Assembly: GCA_021808425.1 (NCBI GenBank)
Contig: JAKBBS010000066.1
Coordinates: forward strand, 5,748 to 16,324
Source of the DNA: Actinomycetes bacterium
GTDB taxonomy: Bacteria > Actinomycetota > Acidimicrobiia > Acidimicrobiales > Palsa-688
Length of the DNA stretch: 10,577 nucleotides
Direction of reading: 5' to 3'
Shown in pieces: positions 7,008-10,577 of this stretch. The translations under genes and the position numbers were made by a program. Each line of letters begins with the position of its first letter. The stretch's first letter is position 1. The notes below the pieces were generated by a model. It did not search any database. It was not told where the DNA came from and worked only from the letters and a program-made list of their open reading frames with translations.

Positions 7008-7232
7008 ATGGGAGAGAGCCCCGACATCGACAGCGAGCGGGGGGCCCAGGGCTCGACCATCTACCTCGACCCGGAGGAGTTCCAGAATCGGGTGGCCAAG
7101 TCCGGGGGTGCCACCAGCGACGACGTGAGCATCACCTTGGACGGCCGGCGCCTCGACTCCGAGGAGGCGGTGCTGTCCTACGTCAAGGAGTTCGAGGCCA
7201 AGCGCCGGAACGGACAGCTCGCCCGGGAGTGA
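7008..7232 (+). CDS. Small partner protein of NTase module 1 (putative antitoxin)
   Basis: A 74-aa, mostly acidic and hydrophilic protein with no signal peptide or membrane segment. Residues ~36-54 carry the core TSDDVSITLDGRRLDSEEAV, which recurs in the small protein of module 2; a charged, helix-like tail (KEFEAKRRNG) follows. I do not recognise a named family. Its stop overlaps the start of the NTase gene by 4 nt (GTGA), implying translational coupling, and the small-gene-first order is typical of antitoxin-toxin operons. The ATG at 7008 is chosen because a -10-like TATCCT lies 7 nt upstream; the frame is open further upstream, but that part reads through the integrase remnant in antisense. 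The antitoxin role is inferred from position only. Confidence 0.7.
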   Translation: MGESPDIDSERGAQGSTIYLDPEEFQNRVAKSGGATSDDVSITLDGRRLDSEEAVLSYVKEFEAKRRNGQLARE

Positions 7233-7765
7233 CCCGATCAGGTGAAGGCGAGTCCGCTCCTGACGTAACCCGCATCGTGGAGACCTTCGAGCGCCACGGA
7301 GTTGAGTACCTGATCGTGGGCGGCGTCTCCGCGCAGGTCCACGGCGCCCAGCGGGCGACCGGCGACTTCGATTGTCTGCCAGTCACGACCCGAGCCAACC
7401 TGGAGCGGCTGGCGGCGGCGATGCGGGAGCTGGGCGCCCGCCTCCGGGTGGAGGGTCTGAGCGACGAGCAGGCTCGGGAACTGCCGATCCCTCTCGACGG
7501 CGCCTGGCTCGCCAACATGGACATCTCCACCTGGCGGACCGACGCCGGCGACCTCGACGTAATGACTGGGATGCCCGCTCGGGATGGGCGTCGCCGGAGC
7601 TTTGCGGACCTCGTGCCACGGGCCCGGCGCGCGCGGCTCGGGCCGGTGTCGGTCCTCGTCCCCCATTTGGACGACATCATCGCATCCAAGGAGTGGGCTG
7701 ACCGCCCGAAGGACCGGGAGGCCCTCGACGAGCTGCGGGCTCTGGCGGAGGCGGACAGACCGTAA
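7229..7765 (+). CDS. Nucleotidyltransferase-fold protein, module 1 (AbiEii/DUF6036-like, putative toxin)
   Basis: A 178-aa protein. After a short N-terminus it shows the minimal nucleotidyltransferase signature: a GG turn (VGGVSAQVHGAQR, 30-42), D46-F-D48 as the metal-binding D-x-D pair, and D110 (DLDV) as the likely third carboxylate. A C-terminal block, DDIIASKEWADRPKDREAL, matches the conserved end of AbiEii/DUF6036-type proteins. Known members of these related groups act as toxins or anti-phage proteins that transfer nucleotides to RNA or protein; the target here is unknown. The GTG start overlaps the stop of the upstream small gene. All three carboxylates are present, so catalysis is plausible. 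It is a clear paralogue of the protein at 8974-9525. Assignment to the NTase fold is firm; the toxin role is inference. Confidence 0.82.
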   Translation: MTRSGEGESAPDVTRIVETFERHGVEYLIVGGVSAQVHGAQRATGDFDCLPVTTRANLERLAAAMRELGARLRVEGLSDEQARELPIPLDGAWLANMDISTWRTDAGDLDVMTGMPARDGRRRSFADLVPRARRARLGPVSVLVPHLDDIIASKEWADRPKDREALDELRALAEADRP

Positions 7766-7805
7766 CCCGATTGCTCTGCGGTACCCGCGGCGGAGGCATG
7801 CTGGA

Positions 7806-8663
7806 GTGGTGTCCTCCGAGCAGATCAGCGCGGCGTCGTCACCCGGATGGACCTGGGGCCCGTCGCTCTACGCCGGCGCCGCTCGCTTCTACACCGCAGG
7901 TCGGGTCGGCTACCCCGCCGAGGTCGCTGACGTTCTCGTTGCCGCTCTCGACCTTGACGGTTCCGGGATGCTGCTCGACGTCGGTTGCGGGCCGGGGTCG
8001 CTGACTCTGCTCCTCGCGCCGCACTTCGGCGAAGCCATCGGCGTCGACGCCGACGCCGACATGCTGAGCGAGGCCACCCGGCTGGCCGAGGAGAAGGGCG
8101 TCGGCAACGTCTTGTGGCGCCAGATGCGTGCCGAGGAGCTGCCGGCCGACCTGCCAGCCGTCAGGGTCGTGAGCTTCGCCCAGTCCTTCCACTGGATGGA
8201 CCGCCGCCGAGTTGCGGCCGCCGTCCGCCGCCTGCTGGCCACCGATGGTGCCTTGCTGCACGTGGGCGCCACCACCCATCAGGGTGTCGAAACTGAGGCC
8301 GAGCTGCCGCATCCCCAGCCGCCCCGACAGGAGATCAGCCTGCTCGTGCGCCGCTACCTCGGCCCGCAGCAACGGGCGGGTCAGGGTGTGCTGAGCGCCG
8401 GGACGCCCGAGGGCGAGGACGCCATCTACCGGACGGCGGGCTTCACCGGCCCGCAGCGCCTGGAGGTGCCCGGGTGGGTGGTGGAGCGCAGCGCCGAGGA
8501 GATAGCCGCGTCGGTCTACTCGCTGTCCGGCTCAGCCCCCCACCTCTTCGCCGAGCGCCTCGGGGACTTCGACACCGAACTGCAGCGCTTGCTCGCAGCG
8601 GCCTCCCCCGACGGCCGCTTCAGCGAGCAGATCGGGTCCATCGGTCTCTCCATCTGGCGCTGA
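7806..8663 (+). CDS. Class I SAM-dependent methyltransferase
   Basis: A 285-aa protein of the Methyltransf_11/25 type. Motif I is MLLDVGCGPGSL (55-66), followed by GVDADADML (79-87) with the acidic residue that binds the SAM ribose, and a post-II segment FAQSFHWMD (124-132). The N-terminal YTAGRVGYPAEV resembles small-molecule methyltransferases related to trans-aconitate methyltransferase, but the substrate cannot be assigned. Start: GTG 7806, with GGAGG at 7792-7796 and 9 nt spacing; a second GTG follows directly. The open frame extends upstream through the end of the NTase gene, but that part is out-of-frame NTase coding sequence. It begins 40 bp after module 1 on the same strand and may be co-transcribed with it. 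Its place between two paralogous modules suggests that it is cargo or part of the system. Confidence 0.9.
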   Translation: MVSSEQISAASSPGWTWGPSLYAGAARFYTAGRVGYPAEVADVLVAALDLDGSGMLLDVGCGPGSLTLLLAPHFGEAIGVDADADMLSEATRLAEEKGVGNVLWRQMRAEELPADLPAVRVVSFAQSFHWMDRRRVAAAVRRLLATDGALLHVGATTHQGVETEAELPHPQPPRQEISLLVRRYLGPQQRAGQGVLSAGTPEGEDAIYRTAGFTGPQRLEVPGWVVERSAEEIAASVYSLSGSAPHLFAERLGDFDTELQRLLAAASPDGRFSEQIGSIGLSIWR

Positions 8664-8784
8664 ACACTGTCCCAATGAGCCAACCCTTTGCGGCGACGAC
8701 CGGAGCCGATCCGGGCACCCGCTGATGATCGTCACATGGAGATCCTCCCTACCGGACGTTCGCCGGCGAGCCAGAGGAAGCGCC

Positions 8785-8790
8785 GGAAGG
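8785..8790 (+). promoter_or_regulatory. Ribosome binding site that decides the start of the module 2 small gene
   Basis: GGAAGG lies 8 nt before the GTG at 8799. The frame also has ATG codons upstream (8688, 8736), but the codons between them and 8799 give an arginine-rich, non-conserved extension. Confidence 0.5.
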
Positions 8791-8798
8791 ATAAATAC

Positions 8799-8987
8799 GT
8801 GACCGCGCAACCTGTGATGACAGCTGAGGAGCTGGTCGAATTTATTCGCCACGCCGCTCCTCCGACTTCCGATGACGTACCCATCACGTGTGACGGGCGA
8901 CGCCTGGACTCCCCCGATGCGGTCAAGGAGTGGCTGGCTGACCTGGCAGCACGGCGTGCTGCTGGCGACGTCGATGCCTCCGCCTGA
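8799..8987 (+). CDS. Small partner protein of NTase module 2 (putative antitoxin)
   Basis: A 62-aa protein from GTG 8799. It begins VTAQPVMTAEELVEFI and carries the core TSDDVPITCDGRRLDSPDAV (residues ~23-42), which matches 15 of 20 positions in the module 1 small protein, followed by a helical charged tail (KEWLADLAARR). Upstream ATG starts at 8736 or 8688 are possible and would add 21 or 37 residues. Its 3' end overlaps the start of the NTase gene by 14 bp, again implying coupling. The function is unknown; the antitoxin role rests on order, size and pairing. It differs from its paralogue mainly at the N-terminus, which suggests that the shared core is the functional part and the N-terminus diverged. 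Confidence 0.65.
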   Translation: MTAQPVMTAEELVEFIRHAAPPTSDDVPITCDGRRLDSPDAVKEWLADLAARRAAGDVDASA

Positions 8988-9525
8988 CGGGCCCACCCTC
9001 GATCTGGGCCGGTTGATCGCAGCGTTCGACCGTCATTGTGTCGACTACCTCCTCTGCGGTGGCGCTGCGGCCACCGCCTATGGCGCCCAGCGCCCCACCG
9101 ACGACGCCGACTGCGTGGTGCGGCGCGAAGGAGCCAACCTGGGCCATCTCGCCACCGCCATGAGAGAGATGAACGCCAGGCTTCGAGTCGCTGGGATGAC
9201 CGACAACGAAGCTCGGCTGCTGCCCGTGCAGGTCGACGGGCCCACCCTGGCAGACCTATCGATCACCACGTGGATGACCGACGCAGGACCCTTCGACGTG
9301 CTCGCTGGCCTGGATGCCGCCGATGGGCGCCTCGTACCTTACGACGAGCTGGTGCAGCGGTCGAGCGTGCTCCAGGGTAAGGGCTTCGTCATACACGCCG
9401 CTGGCCTGGACGACATCATTCGAGCAAAGGAGCGGGCCAACCAGCCCAAGGATCGGGAGGCGTTGCCCGAGCTGAGCGCCATCCGGGATGCCCGCAAGGC
9501 CAGCGGGGGTAGGCCCGCAGCCTAA
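8974..9525 (+). CDS. Nucleotidyltransferase-fold protein, module 2 (AbiEii/DUF6036-like, putative toxin)
   Basis: A 183-aa paralogue of the NTase-fold protein of module 1. By eye about half the positions are identical over the first ~100 aligned residues (for example ATAMREMNARLRV against AAAMRELGARLRV). The GG turn (CGGAAATAYGAQR, 28-40), the D44-A-D46 pair and D108 (PFDV) are kept, as is the C-terminal DDIIRAKERANQPKDREAL (146-164). The middle residue of D-x-D changes from F to A. The start is ATG 8974, overlapping the small gene by 14 bp; the ribosome binding site is weak, which suits translational coupling. An in-frame GTG at 8959 is an alternative. The nucleotide acceptor is unknown; the toxin or defence role is inferred from fold and context. 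Confidence 0.82.
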   Translation: MPPPDGPTLDLGRLIAAFDRHCVDYLLCGGAAATAYGAQRPTDDADCVVRREGANLGHLATAMREMNARLRVAGMTDNEARLLPVQVDGPTLADLSITTWMTDAGPFDVLAGLDAADGRLVPYDELVQRSSVLQGKGFVIHAAGLDDIIRAKERANQPKDREALPELSAIRDARKASGGRPAA

Positions 9526-9707
9526 GGCCGCCCAGGCCCCGGCAACAACCTGTTGCAGAACGGGACCTCCGGGTGCGAACGGCCAGCCCCGTGCCCGGCT
9601 CGGTGCGCCGGCGGATGACGGGCAGAGGGGTGCCCAAGTGCCTGCAGCGGCGAGCGCCGAGGTAACCGCTGGCAACCCGTGCCGAACGTGGGGATCTGCG
9701 CTGGGCG

Positions 9708-9836
9708 CTACCCCACCCACCGGCCTCCGAGCCGGGCGCGGAGTCGGCGATCCGCTCCATAGCGCAGCTCGGCGTCGGTCTGGGCGGCCAGGACGATGAC
9801 ACGACCGACGAGGTGAGACGTGTAGAGGTCGACGAG
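9708..9836 (-). pseudogene. Possible decayed PIN-domain (VapC-like) toxin fragment
   Basis: The minus-strand reading LVDLYTSHLVGRVIVLAAQT followed by DAELRYGADRR resembles the VapC segment in which a GR-V--S-QTVAELRYGA block surrounds a conserved acidic residue. It stops at a TAG at 9708, and neither the first-Asp N-terminus nor the later Asp motifs can be found in the neighbouring sequence of any frame. If real, it is a relic only ~40 residues long. Chance similarity is possible. Confidence 0.3.
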
Positions 9837-10046
9837 GGGGCATTGCGCCGTCGTAGGTCGAGGCGAGGGGCTCCGCGCCGGCCACCAGCCCATCTAGGTC
9901 GTGGTGGCGGTGGAACTCGTCGGGACCGAGAGGGTCTCCATCGTGGGGTACGGCTGCGTCGGTCGTGGTGGCCTCCTCTGGTTACTCGCACGCTACCGCT
10001 CGCGACACCACGCCCACGGCGCAAGGCCGACACCCGCGCACCAGAG

Positions 10047-10070
10047 TGGGCTCAGTTGTGGTCTCAGTTT
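10047..10070 (+). repeat. Tandem 12-bp repeats near the right end, probable integrase arm sites
   Basis: TGGGCTCAGTTG and TGGTCTCAGTTT lie back to back, in the same orientation and with the same 12-bp spacing as 6646-6669. They begin about 100 bp inside attR. Confidence 0.6.
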
Positions 10071-10169
10071 GCCCTCGACCACGAGGGTCGCCGGTCCCCA
10101 GAAATCCCTGGTGAGCCCGACTGAGATGCGATGGAAGGACGCCTCTGAACCCCCGGCGCACATCTTGTT

Positions 10170-10206
10170 AGCGTCAGGTCATCGGTTCGAATCCGATCTC
10201 GGGCTC
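10170..10206 (+). repeat. attR: distal copy of the 37-bp attachment repeat
   Basis: It is identical to 6579-6615. It cannot form a tRNA alone because the acceptor 5' strand, D-arm and most of the anticodon arm are missing. It most likely is the original 3' half of the host tRNA-Thr, displaced when the element inserted. Confidence 0.92.
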
Positions 10207-10247
10207 CACGTCCACTCCACCCCACGAAGCAAGGCCGGTCGCGTCCT

Positions 10248-10577
10248 TTATGCCGAGGACTTAGAGATCGATCCTTGAGGTACAACCCATTCGCAAGGCT
10301 GACCGGTGATGGCAGCGATGAGGTCATAGTCGGCGTCGTAGTGGATCACCACCAGCCCGTGGCGCTCCGCAGTTGCGGCGATGAGCATGTCCGGAAACCT
10401 CACGGCTCGAAGCCGGCCACGCTCGGAGAGCGCGAACTGCACCTCGAGGGCCCGGTCCCAGATCTCATCGGGCATCGGGAACAACTCGTAGCCGCGCCCG
10501 CGGTCTCGGCTGATCCGCTCGTAGTCAGCATGAGAACGCGCCGAGAACCGGACCTCGAGCTCGATGATTCCGCACGT
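10248..10577 (-). CDS. PIN-domain ribonuclease toxin, VapC-like (5' end beyond window)
   Basis: 109 residues are visible, open to the right edge. The reading begins TCGIIELEVRFSAR, contains MPDEIWDRALEVQ, then FPDMLIAATAERHGLVVIHY with DADYDLI, and ends near EWVVPQGSISKSSA. This pattern (the Glu of the IELEV block, the Asp of the PDMLIAA helix, and the HYDADYD acidic cluster) is that of VapC PIN ribonucleases of ~130-140 aa. The N-terminal ~25 residues with the first catalytic Asp lie outside the window, as would a VapB antitoxin gene, normally just upstream. VapC toxins cleave tRNA or rRNA when free of antitoxin. The gene ends 41 bp outside attR, so before insertion it probably lay directly downstream of tRNA-Thr. 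Confidence 0.9.
   Translation of the reverse strand, partial: TCGIIELEVRFSARSHADYERISRDRGRGYELFPMPDEIWDRALEVQFALSERGRLRAVRFPDMLIAATAERHGLVVIHYDADYDLIAAITGQPCEWVVPQGSISKSSA

Larger units (their letters stand above)
9526..10169. other. Gap between module 2 and attR without an intact gene
   Basis: Long open frames on both strands here are rich in Arg, Pro, Ala and Gly, without domain-like order, as expected of non-coding high-GC DNA. The only protein-like stretch is a possible PIN fragment on the minus strand (9708-9836). The integrase-arm-like repeats at 10047-10070 fall inside. The stretch probably represents decayed cargo. Confidence 0.5.
6579..10206. mobile_element. Small integrative element in tRNA-Thr, with a decayed integrase
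   Basis: The boundaries are the 37-bp perfect direct repeats of the tRNA-Thr 3' half (6579-6615 and 10170-10206). Supporting evidence: a C-terminal tyrosine integrase fragment immediately inside the tRNA-side end, paired 12-bp repeats inside each end, and accessory cargo (two NTase-type modules and a methyltransferase). The 3.6-kb size and missing integrase N-terminus suggest it can no longer move by itself, though it might be mobilised in trans. No replication, transfer or phage structural genes are present. Confidence 0.85.

Noticed and set aside
7584..7805. Upstream extension of the methyltransferase frame
   Set aside because: The extension lies inside the NTase coding sequence in another frame and reads as a shadow; a good Shine-Dalgarno supports GTG 7806.
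9256..10033. Long minus-strand open frames of ~205-209 aa at the right end of the element
   Set aside because: Low-complexity Arg/Pro/Ala composition, overlap with module 2 in antisense, and no ribosome binding site or motif. Only the short PIN-like stretch in a different frame was kept, at low confidence.
1..10577. CRISPR arrays, insertion-sequence inverted repeats, rRNA genes
   Set aside because: No regularly spaced repeat array, no transposase and no rRNA-like sequence was seen on either strand.

Overview
The window is high-GC DNA with strongly G/C-biased third codon positions, frequent GTG/TTG starts, a tRNA gene with no encoded CCA, and several probable leaderless transcripts. Together these point to an actinobacterium (Actinomycetota). 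I cannot name the genus.

Layout. (1) 1-2738, minus strand: one long open frame, cut by the left edge, for a large LuxR-family ATP-binding regulator. (2) 2894-3069: remains of an internally deleted, frameshifted winged-helix SAM methyltransferase, followed by a Tat-exported animal-type haem peroxidase (3164-4933) and an apparently empty gap. (3) 5222-5806, minus: a BioY biotin-uptake S-component, divergent from a DUF6314-like gene (5961-6500). (4) 6541-6614: tRNA-Thr(TGT).

(5) 6579-10206 is the most interesting part. A 37-bp perfect copy of the tRNA-Thr 3' half recurs at 10170-10206, so the intervening 3.6 kb looks like a small element integrated into the tRNA gene. Just inside each end lies a pair of 12-bp tandem repeats (consensus TGGTCTCAGTTT), which look like integrase arm-binding sites. 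Beside the tRNA is the C-terminal catalytic part of a tyrosine integrase whose N-terminal part is missing. The cargo is two paralogous two-gene modules, each a 62-74 aa protein followed by an overlapping nucleotidyltransferase-fold protein, placed on either side of a SAM-dependent methyltransferase gene. The small proteins share the core TSDDV-IT-DGRRLDS--AV; the larger ones are about half identical by eye over their N-terminal 100 residues and keep the GG and D-x-D signatures. They have the organisation of toxin-antitoxin or defence modules and are the best candidate here for an undescribed system.

(6) Right of the element, on the minus strand, is a PIN-domain (VapC-like) toxin gene cut by the right edge. 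The ~640 bp between the second module and the right attachment site has no intact gene but may hold a decayed PIN fragment.

The left half is ordinary chromosome (regulation, secreted oxidase, vitamin uptake, tRNA). The right half is an accessory, toxin-rich integration hotspot. No direct functional link between the two halves is visible.
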